Translations under genes and position numbers: made by a program
Notes under the pieces: model-generated
What the model was told of the DNA's origin: nothing
The model's input: the letters and a program-made list of their open reading frames with translations, nothing else
Database searches by the model: none
In this document: positions 11,494-21,565 of the stretch, one piece after another
Numbering within the stretch: position 1 is the first letter of the stretch
How the letters are laid out: each line of letters begins with the position of its first letter
Source of the DNA: Apiospora phragmitis
Taxonomy: Eukaryota > Ascomycota > Sordariomycetes > Amphisphaeriales > Apiosporaceae
NCBI GenBank assembly: GCA_038363925.1
Contig: JAQQWL010000006.1
Location: forward strand, 4,568,501 to 4,632,500
Direction: 5' to 3'
DNA: 64,000 bases

Positions 11494-12603
11494 ATGATGA
11501 TTCGGCCAATCAGCATCCTCGCCACTCTTTTGGCGGCTGCCCTCAGCTCCGGCGTTAACGCCGAAGCCTTCCCCGGCGCCGTCGGCTTCGGTGCCGTCGC
11601 CACCGGCGGCGAGGGCGGCGAGACGTACACGGTCACGACGCTCGCGGACTCGGGCGCCGGCTCCTTCCGCGACGCCGTCAGCCAGCCGAACCGCGTTATT
11701 AACTTCAGCGTGGGCGGCTACATCGAGCTGGCCTCGGCCGTGTCGCTGTCGAGCGGCCTGACCATCAACGGGCAGACGGCGCCGGGCGGCGGCATCGGCG
11801 TCATGGGCGCCGAGATCTCGGGCAGCGGGCGCAATAACTTGATTATTCGGGGCCTGCGCATGCGCCAGGGCCTGCGCGATGCCGGGGGCAAGAAGAAGAG
11901 CGCCATCAACCTGGGGAAGGCCAAGAATGTTATCTTGGACCACTGCTCGCTCGCGTACGGGCAGTGGAACTCGATCGACGCCGTGAAAGTCGCCAACCTG
12001 ACCGTGTCCAACTCCATCATCGCCCTGCCGATCGGCCAGCAGTTCGGCGCCCACATCGAGGGCGGGCCCACCACCTTCTACCGCAACCTCTGGGTCAGCG
12101 CGCACAACCGGCAGCCTCTAGCGAAAGGCGACACGCAGTTCGTCAACAACGTCGTCTACGACTTCCAGTCGGCCTACACGGCGGGCAACTCCGGGGGCAA
12201 GTTCCGCCACGATATTTTGAATAGCTACTTCATCGCGGGCCCGTCGTCCACCGACCCCCAGAAGGGCGTCTTCTTCCAGATGAACGACAACCAGGCCGTG
12301 CACGCCGCGGGCAACTTCTTGGATGCCGACCGCGACGGCCGCCTCGGCGGCGCCCAGCAGAACACCGTCGACAAGTCCCGCGCGATGGCGCAGGCGTGGG
12401 ACCCCAGTTCGCCAGGTCTGGCCTCGATGTCGGCGGCGGACGCGTACGCTTATGTTGTGGCCAATGCGGGGGCGATGCCGCGCGACGAGGTTGATGCGTA
12501 TGTGGTGGACACGGTCAAGTCGCTCGGCACGCGCGGCAAGATTATCAAGGACCAGGCGAGCACGGGGCTGTCGAACGGGGGGTATGGGACCATCAAGGGC
12601 TGA
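11494..12603 (+). CDS. secreted pectate lyase (PL1-like)
   Basis: Intact, intronless, 369 residues. A signal peptide covers about residues 1-24 (SGVNA cut, mature start EAFPGAVGFGA). The mature protein has the right-handed beta-helix signature order of pectate lyases: VTTLADSGAGSFRDAV, then TINGQTAPGGGI, NLIIRGLRMRQG, LDHCSLAYG, and NRQPLAKGDTQFVNNVVYDF, where the family usually has an NRNPR-type substrate site. Such enzymes cleave de-esterified homogalacturonan by calcium-dependent beta-elimination in the extracellular space. A second Met one codon later (11497) could also start translation. With the feruloyl esterase upstream it forms a small plant cell-wall-degrading pair. Confidence 0.88.
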   Translation: MMIRPISILATLLAAALSSGVNAEAFPGAVGFGAVATGGEGGETYTVTTLADSGAGSFRDAVSQPNRVINFSVGGYIELASAVSLSSGLTINGQTAPGGGIGVMGAEISGSGRNNLIIRGLRMRQGLRDAGGKKKSAINLGKAKNVILDHCSLAYGQWNSIDAVKVANLTVSNSIIALPIGQQFGAHIEGGPTTFYRNLWVSAHNRQPLAKGDTQFVNNVVYDFQSAYTAGNSGGKFRHDILNSYFIAGPSSTDPQKGVFFQMNDNQAVHAAGNFLDADRDGRLGGAQQNTVDKSRAMAQAWDPSSPGLASMSAADAYAYVVANAGAMPRDEVDAYVVDTVKSLGTRGKIIKDQASTGLSNGGYGTIKG

Positions 12604-13190
12604 TCCAGGCAGCTTTATATAATTGCGTGCATATATTTTGATTAAGTGTATTTCCTGTAGACAATGGGATCTAGTCAGAACCACTCTAGCCACCTGTGGA
12701 CAATATTTTCGTACTTTACAAACTCACTGAGAGTTATGCACATCATCGATGTCTGTTCACCTGCTTCCCTCCAGCGTCCTATCGTGTATCATCTGAGTCA
12801 TTTGATATGCAGTGGTACACAATGGCCTTTCTACTTATCCTCTTCTTATTCGAATAAGTTAGCAGAGGTGCCTGTGGTGTAGAGTATCTAGGGTATGTGA
12901 ATGTTCTATAATCAGGGGAGACTCATGGGACTTGTATAGTTGCCACGTAGTTAAGTTTTATATTCAATATCAAACGGTTCTCATCAAATGCATACGGTAG
13001 CTCTTGCATTCACTGCTGATCCTCCCCTACATAAGCACCTCCACATCCACTGCCACCTCATCAACCATCGCCCACAAACATCACTTGCTCTCACCAAACC
13101 GAGGAGACTCACTTCGCTTGCAAGCCCGACCCTAATCTTGCTTGAAACCCCCAGTCTCCCTCCATTTCTTCACATAACTTCACCGTCAAA
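12604..13190. other. intergenic
   Basis: Promoter region of the small secreted protein. The last 100 bp form a CA/CT-rich leader typical of highly expressed fungal genes. No other gene seen. Confidence 0.55.
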
Positions 13191-13954
13191 ATGAAGTCTC
13201 TCATCATTGCTTTCGTCTGCTTCCTGGGCTTCTCCATCGCCAACGCTGCCACCAATCTCACCCAGGTCATGGCCACCCTCCCTGGCGGAGGCTACCTCAT
13301 GGACATGGGCGTTGACGAGAATGGCCTGTTCAGCATCACCGACCTTAAGGGGAACCCTATCCCGGGATATCCCTTCACCGTCAACCCAATCCCTGCGCCC
13401 ACCGGCGCTGGACCTGCTGGTAGCAGCAATGGAACCCTGACCAAGACCCCAGATTTGTGGGGTGTAAGTACTTGTTCTCCAGGTCATTCGCTTTTACTCG
13501 GCCACTCTTCCCTTCCTCCATGGCAAAAGTCCCAACTCCCGGGTCTTTTATCCCTCCAGCTCTCTTCCCAAACCCGACCCGTGGACTGCCTTGACTTTCG
13601 GAAACCGTCTCGCTAACAATTTGGCAGTGTAACGACCCCGAAGAGGTGAACCAGGCGGACTGGACGTGGGCGGGCGGCGAGCTGTCCTTCTGGTGCTACG
13701 GCAGCAACATGGTGCCCAAGAAGCGGATCCTCTACTGGATCAAGAACGACAGCATCGCCTACATCTGCAACTACGTCGGCGCGCAGAACTGCCTCGGCAC
13801 CGAGTACTGGAGCTACATGCAGGACATTGCTTCCTGGTGCGGCGCCAACACCTGCGGCTGGTTCCTCCAGGGCTCCGGCAACAAGTCCTACGGGCGCGGC
13901 ATCAAGGGCGGCCTTAGCGACCCGCTCAAGGTCTGCTCCAACATTCAGAATTAG
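13191..13954 (+). CDS. small secreted cysteine-rich protein, effector-like
   Basis: Two exons, 13191-13463 and 13628-13954, with a 164-nt intron (GTAAGT ... GCAG) in phase 0, giving 199 residues. The N-terminus is a clear signal peptide (MKSLIIAFVCFLGFSIANA). The mature part begins with a Gly/Pro-rich stretch, then a second half carrying all seven mature cysteines (CND, FWCYG, ICN, NCLG, WCG, TCGW, VCSN). This half also has Trp/Tyr-rich segments such as GGELSFWCYGSN. No catalytic motif and no transmembrane segment are seen. I do not recognise the family. Size, secretion and even spacing of Cys suggest a disulfide-bonded extracellular protein, possibly a host-interaction effector. The CA-rich leader suggests strong expression. 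Confidence 0.82.
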
Positions 13955-14534
13955 TGGCTCTTCCTCTCTGTAAATACTACTAGATGGGATGTACTGGCGA
14001 CGCGGCGATATTTGGGCTGCAAGAGGGATATTCATTCAGCGAGAACGATGACTAGGAAGCCTCGGGACTGAATCTCTTACGTCAGTTCCCAATCTTCAAA
14101 GACGGAACTAGTTACGGCGTAATAGCAAGCAAGCTCGAAATTCTCAAGCTAAATGACAATCTCATCTGCATGCAAAGCAACTGCGTAATAATAATGCAAT
14201 AGTCACTTTTGCTACTGTTTCGTAAAACCTAAAACGAGTTCTTAATCTACCTCCTGCACTTATCCTTTTTCTTGAACAAAGAAGGGACCGATTCCCAACG
14301 CCAATGGATATGAACAAGTCTATAAGATGCGAGTAGTGTGATGTGGTTGCCTGACGAGATGCGTCCACCATCAAACCAATAGGAGGTTTGCACGTTGGCC
14401 GAATCCACTTCTGTTGATTTTTATATCCCACCCAGGCCCATACGTTCCACCACCCCAGCCCCGACCAATGCCGTTCCCTTTTTTCCTTTTTCTGAATCAC
14501 CACCCCCGCAGCGAGTAGCTCCGCGGGTAGATGA
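13955..14534. other. intergenic
   Basis: 3' region of the secreted protein and 5' region of the next gene. Nothing else supported. Confidence 0.6.
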
Positions 14535-15620
14535 TTGCCTGCCCTCATGATGACCACCTCATATATTCGCAAGAAGCTCTTCCGAGCCTCAGGCTCCGGC
14601 AGCACTACCACCCAAATCGTGACAGCCGGCACGAAGCGTCCCCGCGAGGATGACGACGCTGACGGACACAATGACGACGACGACTTGCTGTCGCTGCATT
14701 CCACCCCCCGCTCCCGCTTCCGCCACGGCCGCCTGCCCGGCCTCCCTAGCGCCCGGCCCCGCACCCGGTTCTCCCCCATCGGCTGCGAGACCTGGGCCTA
14801 TCCGTTGGCCGGCGGCGTCGTCTACGGCTTTTTCACGGCCGTGCAGCTGAAGCAGATGGGGCTCTCCAACATGGAGGAGGCCGACCGGTCATCCGGCGAC
14901 GACGGTGCGGAGGAGGACCGGCTGAGCCTGGTGCTGCTGCGGCAGGGCGCGCACTGGTGGCCGAGCTGGCGGTTCTACTGCCGGCACCGGGACAACCTCC
15001 GGCGGATGCCCTACGGGTTTCACTTCCCGCCCAGCGTTCACACGGCGTACACGGCGCCCGAGGCGGCCGTCCTGGGTAAGGGCAAGGGACGAAAGGGGGA
15101 GGTATGGGTTCTGAAAGCCTCCGAGGACGTTGTCCTATACGGCGACTCAGAGCGAGATGTCATCAATCCACCCTTGCCGGGTATACCGGAGGATTGGTAC
15201 GCCCGGGTCAATCTCGCTACGACGCCGGGGGAGAGGTGCAAAGTGTTCAAGCAATATGGTGCGACGTAAGTATTTCTTGTTTCTGGTTCCTTCTTTTTTC
15301 CCAGAAGCGTTTCCTCCCTTGACTGCCTTTAGTGTAATTATTGCGTGTAAGGTGATAAATACTGAGGCATATAGGCCCACGCCATACTTACCTTACATAG
15401 CCTCAGGATGAAATTATTTATTGGTTGATTTGCTGACTGACCAACCCGATCAAGTTATTACGAAAACTGGAAGGAGTGCGAAGATATGCCAAAGACGTTG
15501 GAGGAGGGGGTCCAGCGGGGAAAGGAGTACGAAGCACTGCTCAGGAGGATGGAAGATACGAACTACGTCCGCCGCTGGATGGAGCACGGGGCTACCGACT
15601 GGCCAGCCAAGGTGGTCTAA
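14535..15620 (+). CDS. conserved-looking hypothetical protein, 298 aa
   Basis: Two exons, 14535-15265 and 15455-15620, joined across a 189-nt intron (GTAAGT ... CAAG) to 298 residues. The exon join (QYGA/TYYENWKECEDMP) and the long clean second exon frame support the model. The N-terminus is Ser/Thr-rich with a KRPRED basic patch followed by an Asp tract. The middle has a Gly/Ala/Phe stretch (LAGGVVYGFFTAVQL) and an EVWVLKASEDVVLYGD segment. The end is charged and helical (KEYEALLRRMEDTNYVRRWMEHG). There is no signal peptide and no motif I can assign to a function. Alternative starts exist at the clustered Met codons 14547 and 14550. The KRPR patch could act as a nuclear signal, but that is only inference. 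Confidence 0.72.
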
Positions 15621-16107
15621 ACTTTGGGCATCATGGTGTTGGGTTTGTATACTACCTGTTCATGCTCTGGGCAGAGCACCCAAGTATAGATTGTGTGTCG
15701 CAATAGTGTCAGGGGTCACAGCACTCTGGCAGGGGTGCGCTGCTTAGTAATAGTCTTTTTATTTATTGGTATACAGCACCGTAAGGGAGTTCTTCTTCAT
15801 CAGGTTCTTTTCTTCTCTTAGATAGCGCTTTCTTATTGCCTACTTACTCATTACTACGTACGTACATGCCACCAAGCGCTTTCTGATGCGACATATCATT
15901 GGGGGAAATCAGATAGTAAAGAAACAGCAAAGCTTGGGCAACTGATTTATTTAATTTCTCCAGGCGGATGTTAGATCATTATCTCCGTTCCTCCCAAAGT
16001 CATCCGAGTAGCAGTAGATGAGTAGCTACATAGTATAGCCTCAAGCAGTGAAAGCGAAGCTGCGAGCAGCCCCTGCTCCACCGGATTTGCGCCGGGCAGC
16101 GAGCTTG
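15621..16107. other. intergenic between convergent genes
   Basis: 3' flanks of the hypothetical gene and the CVNH gene. No gene seen. Confidence 0.6.
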
Positions 16108-16688
16108 TCAGGCTGGCACTTCGTGCCCCTTGTGATCGTAGCAGCGCAGGTAGCCTGCGTCATTATGAATGAGGTCGTCTATCCATGTGCGTAAAAAAGA
16201 AAATGAGATTAGTCTTTTGCTTATTCGTGGTACTTAGGACCGGGGCTGTACAGAACGGTGTGACTTACCGGTATTCGCATAGTACGACATATTCTTGTCA
16301 TCCCCTTCTTTGCATTGGCATCGCATAGTGTGGCCGTCGTCATCGATCTCGCAACCCTCACAGTGCTCGCCGAAGTTGCCGCTTTTCAGGGGTAAGATGG
16401 GAATGTTAGTCAGCCAATTATAACTCTCGAATGGTGTGCCTAAAAGTGAAGGGAAACATACCCGTCTTTCGCATAGATTCCGTCTTTGCTGCTGAAAGCG
16501 TAGCAATGGTTCATGAGCAGATCGCTACAGATCCAAGGGGGTCCCATGGGAGGCGTGTTGCAGTTGGCCTGGAGCTCCCCCAGGGTCATGGAGACTGACG
16601 AGCAGGAACTAGACCAGTCGCCGGCGCCGCGTACCAGTGTGGCCAGGCCGGCGTAGAGAATGAAAAGGGTGGTAAGGAAATGGATCAT
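16108..16688 (-). CDS. secreted cyanovirin-N (CVNH) domain protein
   Basis: Three exons, 16688-16462, 16381-16269 and 16178-16108, with introns of 80 and 90 nt; the joined frame gives 136 residues. Residues 1-21 are a signal peptide (MIHFLTTLFILYAGLATLVRG). The rest follows the CVNH layout: a GDWSSSCSSV start, LQANC, then NFGEHCEGCEI, MRCQC, and the closing DDLIHNDAGYLRC. Each splice junction restores a family block, for example YAKDG/GNFGEH and YYANT/DDLIHND. CVNH proteins are small high-mannose glycan-binding lectins. Here an extracellular sugar-binding role is inferred from the fold. The gene sits convergent to the hypothetical protein gene and near other secreted proteins. Confidence 0.85.
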
Positions 16689-17282
16689 CGTGTTTGACTA
16701 TGTCGTTACTCTCGTGGTAAAGGTGTAGTGGTTGGTTTGTACTGGGTAGTTGTTGCTTCTGTGTTTGGTATGTTTCGGTCTTTGTTGCCTAAAGGAATTT
16801 TTTACTGCAGAGATGAACCAGAATGGGGCCTCATTATATAGACTACCTACCAGAAGGAAATGAATGCAAAGGATCCCCGAGCATTGAATTCACTCCCATG
16901 TTTGTAATCAGCTTGCCTGACTTCATGCGTGGAACGATGACAACAAGCCGGCAAGGACAAGGCAAAATAGAAGGTACAAATCAGTCTTAAAATGGAAAGA
17001 GAAAAACTGAATAGCGATAATAACGAAAAAGAGAATAGAAAAACGGGTGACCGAGTTGCTAGGTGGCAGGGTTGAACGCCGATGCTGGTGCAGTGAGTCC
17101 CAAGAGTGTACTGAGAGGCTTACACAGCAGGGGCTCATCCGAATCCAGTAGTGGTGGTAAGTCCCAGATTTAACTGAGAGGCCACCACAGGGGTTGCTTT
17201 CCCGGATTTCCGCCACCCATACCACGCGACCACCGTTGAAAGAAAAGCCAGTTAATGGGATTATGTACCTACCCTCTCCTCT
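16689..17282. other. intergenic
   Basis: Promoter region of the CVNH gene. Two related blocks of about 37 bp (ACTGAGAGGC ... GGGG ... GAATCC at about 17109 and 17174) sit 65 bp apart as an imperfect direct repeat of unknown meaning. Confidence 0.45.
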
Positions 17283-17503
17283 CTAGGACACAATTGTTGT
17301 CTCCCACCCCTCCAAGGCATGCTTCGGTTCCCTTACAAGACCGATACATAGCTGGTTTCTTGGATAATCTCCCTGGAAGGAGGCTTGCCATCCTTCTTCG
17401 TGCCTGATGCAACCGTCTATACTCTCCCTCCATCTCCTCAGCCTCAACAGCAAACCTGCTCTTTCGTTATCGTAGCGCCTGTTTTGATATGCACGTATCT
17501 GCT
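17283..17503 (-). other. orphan exon-like open frame
   Basis: A minus-strand frame with no ATG runs for about 73 codons to a TAG at 17283-17285. It contains QNRRYDNERAGLLLRLRRWR and EEGWQASFQGDYPRNQLC, an amino-acid mix that looks protein-like. An acceptor-like CCCAG precedes it, and a possible first exon lies upstream (about 17690-17565, starting MSQRASESAID), but the reading phases of the two do not fit with the donor I see. It may be an exon of a gene I could not assemble, or a relic. Function unknown. Confidence 0.3.
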
Positions 17504-18032
17504 GGGAAGCTACTTTGGTTTGTAAAAAGAAATGCCATGAGTAAGATGAGATCGGCGTTGATTACCTATGTAAGGAGGGGCCCGGGGGCTTCCAAACACT
17601 GCGCAGGTCACAGAAGGCACGATGTCGATGAGGGCCGGGTCTCCGGTCACATCACTCACGTCTATGGCACTTTCGGACGCTCTTTGACTCATGTCTACGA
17701 CAACGAGCATTTAGCACTCAGGCAGGCAGTCTACCTCACGGGCCCTGGTGACATGGAGATCCAACATCCCAATTACAAACACCCAGCTCTGAGCAACAAG
17801 CGTATCAGACTGTAACATGTTAGCAATGTGATAGAGTAACGCGGTTCTTTCTAACTTTGTATCAAGATTCGATTAATAAGCGAAGCAAGCGTGCCCGGCA
17901 TGTCAACCAAACGAAAGGCAACACGATGCGATGAGAAACGAGTGACTAAAACGCGGTTCCCTCAAACATCACTCCAGAGGGGGAAAACCATCATAACCAG
18001 AGAAAAACACCAAGTCGGGTCTTCAGAACCCT
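17504..18032. other. spacer
   Basis: Apart from the possible first-exon frame mentioned for 17283-17503, nothing is supported here. Confidence 0.5.
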
Positions 18033-18429
18033 TCAAATCCAATCGCAAATCAAGGCCATGGACTCCTTCACGTCATCTTCTTGCTCTTTGGAGCCTTTGT
18101 CCAGAGCAGAGGTTTCTGGATGTTCGTCGTAGCGCTTCTGGGCTATGTCCCTGAAGCCCTTGCCCGTGTTGAAGGGACTTGCCGCCCATCGGCCCCGCAC
18201 TGGCAAAGGGGGCCGAGTCGGGGTCGTCGTAGATCTCGTAGTCCGAGGCCCGCAATGTTTTCCCCGTCTCGAGCGGCTACGCCATGCATGCGAAGGTCTC
18301 AGGGGTCCAGATCTGCGAAGCAGTTCTACCCACGAAGGGGAGGATCGTCAGCATGGTCATGATGGGCGGCTCAATGACTGTCCCCTTCCCTTCTTCCTGC
18401 TCCGCTTCACAGAGCTTGTCCCGCCTCAT
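18033..18429 (-). pseudogene. broken unknown gene
   Basis: From an ATG at 18429 the frame reads MRRDKLCEAEQEEGKG, a hydrophobic-leaning part (MTMLTILPFVGR), then an in-frame TAG after TFACMA. It continues in the same frame with LETGKTLRASDYEIYDDPDS and APFASAGPMGGK. After GGK a one-base shift at a C run (about 18180) leads into TGKGFRDIAQKRYDEHPETS and a stop at 18033. The composition on both sides of the stop and the shift is protein-like, so this is a former or mis-sequenced gene of about 130 codons. I do not recognise the family. Confidence 0.45.
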
Positions 18430-18864
18430 CCTTGAGCTGTTTCCCCACGGTCGATCCCTGAGCGCGATGTACTGAAAGTCATTTAAGATAAGGAAGTTGT
18501 AGCTACACTCTCCATAATATCAGCATTCAGAGAGATATTGAACTCGTAATCATCATCATCACGTCGAGTTCCTCTTACCAAACAAGACACATGATGAACG
18601 ATACAGCTGGTGGGCAGAACACCTAGGTACAACCTGTACCAAAGTATCGCACCGTGAACAGGAAGCTTCATTCGCAGCCAGATACTTGCCAAACCTAAAC
18701 GCCCAAGCATCCGAAGATGTAGGTGGATACATACCATTCAAGTCGACCATGTTTCTCGGCATTGAAACTCCAAATCCTTCTTTTTCATGCAGTCCACTCT
18801 TATCCCTAATTTCTAGTGCAATCTGTTGTCCGTTACTTGGAAGAAAGAGAAACTCCTGTTCGCC
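18430..18864. other. intergenic
   Basis: Region between the divergent broken gene and the 2EXR pseudogene. No gene seen. Confidence 0.5.
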
Positions 18865-20061
18865 ATGACATTCACGTGTTTCAGCAATCTTCCCAAGAAG
18901 ATTCGCTACCAGATTTGGGGATATGCCATCCAGGATCACGTCCATGCGATCAAGTCCTGCATCGGAACATCAAAATCGTTTGAGGACACCGACATCAACG
19001 AGGTCTTCGATCACCCCATGAACCACATCATCTTCTTCCGAGCGATTCCCATGCCCGAGCTGAAGGACAAGGACCAGAGAAAGCAGTTTATACAAAGGCA
19101 CCGCGACGTTCGGGAGTGCAAGTCGACCAGGAGCGTGACCTTGAGCGCCCCCGGCTACGAGAACCAGCGGAAGAAGGCACCCTCTTGGACGGACGGGCAC
19201 ACCACCATCTACCGAGGGGGCACTTAGTTCTGGCGAATCAACCAAGTGGCCGTGAAGATGTGGAACCGATACGTCCAAAGCAACTGGACGACGAAGCTTC
19301 ATGGACGCGTGCCCCTCAGCATCCAGGTCGGGAAGCATAAGGTGAAGCTGCTTATCAACCAAGGCCTTGATCTGGTCTGCATCCGGCCGGACATGAACAA
19401 GAAATGGGGCTACGACACAAGCTTTGCCGACATCATCGAGTTCCTCTCGCCGCCGACAGCAGATGCCACTAGGCACGTAGCGTTTGAATACGAGCCTGAC
19501 TTGAACGGCAGGAGTTTCGACGCAAAGGTAACCCCGGCACCGCCCTCCCTTCCAGGTCAGGCACCGCGCCGGAACACGTGGCTCGAGTTCTTTGGCGGCA
19601 AGACCTTGCACACGTTCCGCCGCAGCCGGGGCGCGATCCTGTCCGGCAACGAGCCCGCCGCCACCCGAGCCTCGCGAGGGCTTCGAGACCAGACGTGGTG
19701 CACCTTCTACCTCGTGAACAACAGCGACATCAACACATTCTACCCCGGCCAGAGTAAGGCCAGCGACATCTATTTCCTCGCCAAGGGGAAGGCGTACCGG
19801 GTGCAAGGGAAGGGCAGGCCGCCGCTGGACCGGATCAGGAAAGCGGCTCTCGAGGAGGAATACGGCCCTGCCCGCGAGTGGCCGGAGAAGGGGATCAAGC
19901 CTCGCCTCACTTGCCGATTGTTGATGTTGTGGCCGACTCGAGAGATGGCACCACCACAGCGAAACCGCGGAAATAATCTGACACCCAGCTGGCTCGAACG
20001 TCAGCGGCGCTGGTTCAATCATCCAGGGGAGCTAATGCCCATGTTTCCTGCTGATATGTAG
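18865..20061 (+). pseudogene. 2EXR-domain protein with one in-frame stop
   Basis: The ATG at 18865 is followed by FTCFSNLPKKIRYQIWGYAI, the LPxxIRxxIW signature that opens fungal 2EXR/F-box-like proteins. One frame stays open for 398 codons except for a TAG at 19225-19227, immediately before FWRINQVAVKMWN, which is the expected continuation. The TAG follows CACT and resembles a splice acceptor, but I see no convincing donor upstream, and the sequence before the stop still reads as protein. The second half is basic and ends PGELMPMFPADM. Such genes are common, fast-evolving and often dispensable in Pezizomycotina; their biochemical role is unclear. The stop may be a true nonsense mutation, a sequencing error, or part of an unrecognised intron. 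Confidence 0.6.
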
Positions 20062-20775
20062 AGTCGAGGCATTCATGCCTATCACTTGATAGGTGGGGGG
20101 GATACTAGGCCCGGGAATAATGCCGACAAGCAGATTATCATTTTCGTAATAACGTGTGCTGTTTGGAGTGCATCCCTCATCAGGTCAGAATAGCAGCCAG
20201 ACGATCGATAACCTCACTATTCAGGGTGCTGTTATTCCCGGTCTATACTGCCTGCGCGTTGTTATGTAAAGGGAGCATTAGAACGTGGAGTACTTACAGA
20301 CAGACAGACGTGTGTGTTGATTGTTGGCGTGTGCTCCAGCGCACCCACCCGCCAGAGAATCAGTGACCCCTGGTGGCCAATAGCGCATCGACCTGCCTAC
20401 AGCACCACCCACCCCCAGGGCCAGCACTGTAGCTACGTCATAACGCCCATCCCAGATCTCGATACACGCAAGCAACGCGATGGCCCAGTTTCATGCGCTC
20501 CCCCCGTCGCGAAAAGACACAAACAATATCAGGTTTTTCGAATAGAGAGAAATACCGAGATTTAATTCCTTTCTGTTTTCCCAAATTATTTCTCCTGATA
20601 ATATCGCATCAGTTTCTTTCCATCTACATCTTACATCTTACATCTTGAGCGAAACCCACGTGACGGCAGAATCCCATCCATTGTATTTACTTCTTTAGAA
20701 GCTTCCACCAAACCCCACTACAGCACCAAATAAGCTCAGCGCCGCCGCTGCCTTACGCACTCTCTAGAAAAAGTA
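20062..20775. other. intergenic
   Basis: Holds the 5' region of the Lys-rich gene, with a short direct repeat CATCTTACATCTTACATCTT near 20626-20646. No gene seen. Confidence 0.55.
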
Positions 20776-21111
20776 ATGGCCTCCACCCGCTCCACGACGG
20801 GCAACTCCAAGCCCCGCGTCCACAACGCGGTCTCGACGATCCCGGAGCGCAAGCGCCAAAACAAGACCACTACCACTACCAAGACGACGACGAAGCGTAA
20901 CGGCGGCGGCGTCACCAAGTCGTCTGCCGCTGGCTCGCGCGCCCCAAACACCCACCACAAGCGCAAGTCGCACCTGAGCGACAAGGTCGAGGGCGTCGCC
21001 GACAAGGTCGTCGGCACCGTCACCCGCAAGCCCGGCAAGAAGGCCGCCGGCACCAAGAAGATGCGCGGCACCGACGGCAAGAACAGCCGGACGACGCGGA
21101 AGAGCGTCTAG
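20776..21111 (+). CDS. small basic Lys/Thr/Gly-rich protein
   Basis: Intronless, 111 residues, very basic. It begins MASTRSTTGNSKPRVHNAVS, passes a Thr/Lys tract (TTTTTKTTTKRNGGG), then a helical segment LSDKVEGVADKVVGTVTRK, and ends in Lys/Arg-rich repeats. No signal peptide, membrane segment or known domain is visible. The composition suggests a nucleic-acid- or chromatin-associated small protein, but this is inference from charge alone. Codon use (C/G third positions) and the clean start support a real gene. Confidence 0.65.
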   Translation: MASTRSTTGNSKPRVHNAVSTIPERKRQNKTTTTTKTTTKRNGGGVTKSSAAGSRAPNTHHKRKSHLSDKVEGVADKVVGTVTRKPGKKAAGTKKMRGTDGKNSRTTRKSV

Positions 21112-21478
21112 GTTACTCAGGAATGCATACCACACCACATATTACACAGCAGTTTCGCAGCAACATCCCTTATTTACTTGTTGATCGATCTGCATTGTAC
21201 TTTACTGGATAGAGTAGAGAGGAGGGGCTCTCTCTGGTTTTGCTTTCGTCGTAGCTTGGCGCGACTTGGTATGTCGCCGCACGCGTTGACACATGTACTT
21301 TTCGCTTCTTTTACCCATACTTATGATGATGAGTGATGAAGCCATGACGAACGGCGCGGCTCGGGAATAGGAAAACAGTGTGTTGAGGGGCAACCCGGGC
21401 GGATGAATGGCCATTTGGCTGAGTGCGTCTTTTGAGCAACCTGCCCAGCGACATGTTGGGCGAATTCGATGTATCTAT
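21112..21478. other. 3' region of the Lys-rich gene
   Basis: No gene seen. Confidence 0.55.
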
Positions 21479-21565
21479 TTTTTGCAATGGGTTGGAAGCG
21501 ACATACCTTTTTGCAATGGGTTGGAAGCGACATACCTTTTTGCAATGGGTTGGAAGCGACATACC
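21479..21565. repeat. minisatellite, 3 x 29 bp
   Basis: Three identical, head-to-tail copies of a 29-bp unit (TTTTTGCAATGGGTTGGAAG plus CGACATACC) at 21479, 21508 and 21537, followed by the start of a fourth (TTTTTG). There is no spacer structure, so it is not a CRISPR array. Confidence 0.9.

Noticed and set aside
1147..16688. Secondary-metabolite gene cluster
   Set aside because: Only one monooxygenase is present; no backbone enzyme, transporter or regulator is found around it.
16923..17225. 100-codon minus-strand frame with Cys-Gly and Ser-Pro-Cys-Cys parts
   Set aside because: Explained by the imperfect direct repeat and an AT-rich end; no signal peptide or domain.
21479..21565. CRISPR-like repeat array
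   Set aside because: Units are contiguous with no spacers, and the organism is a fungus.
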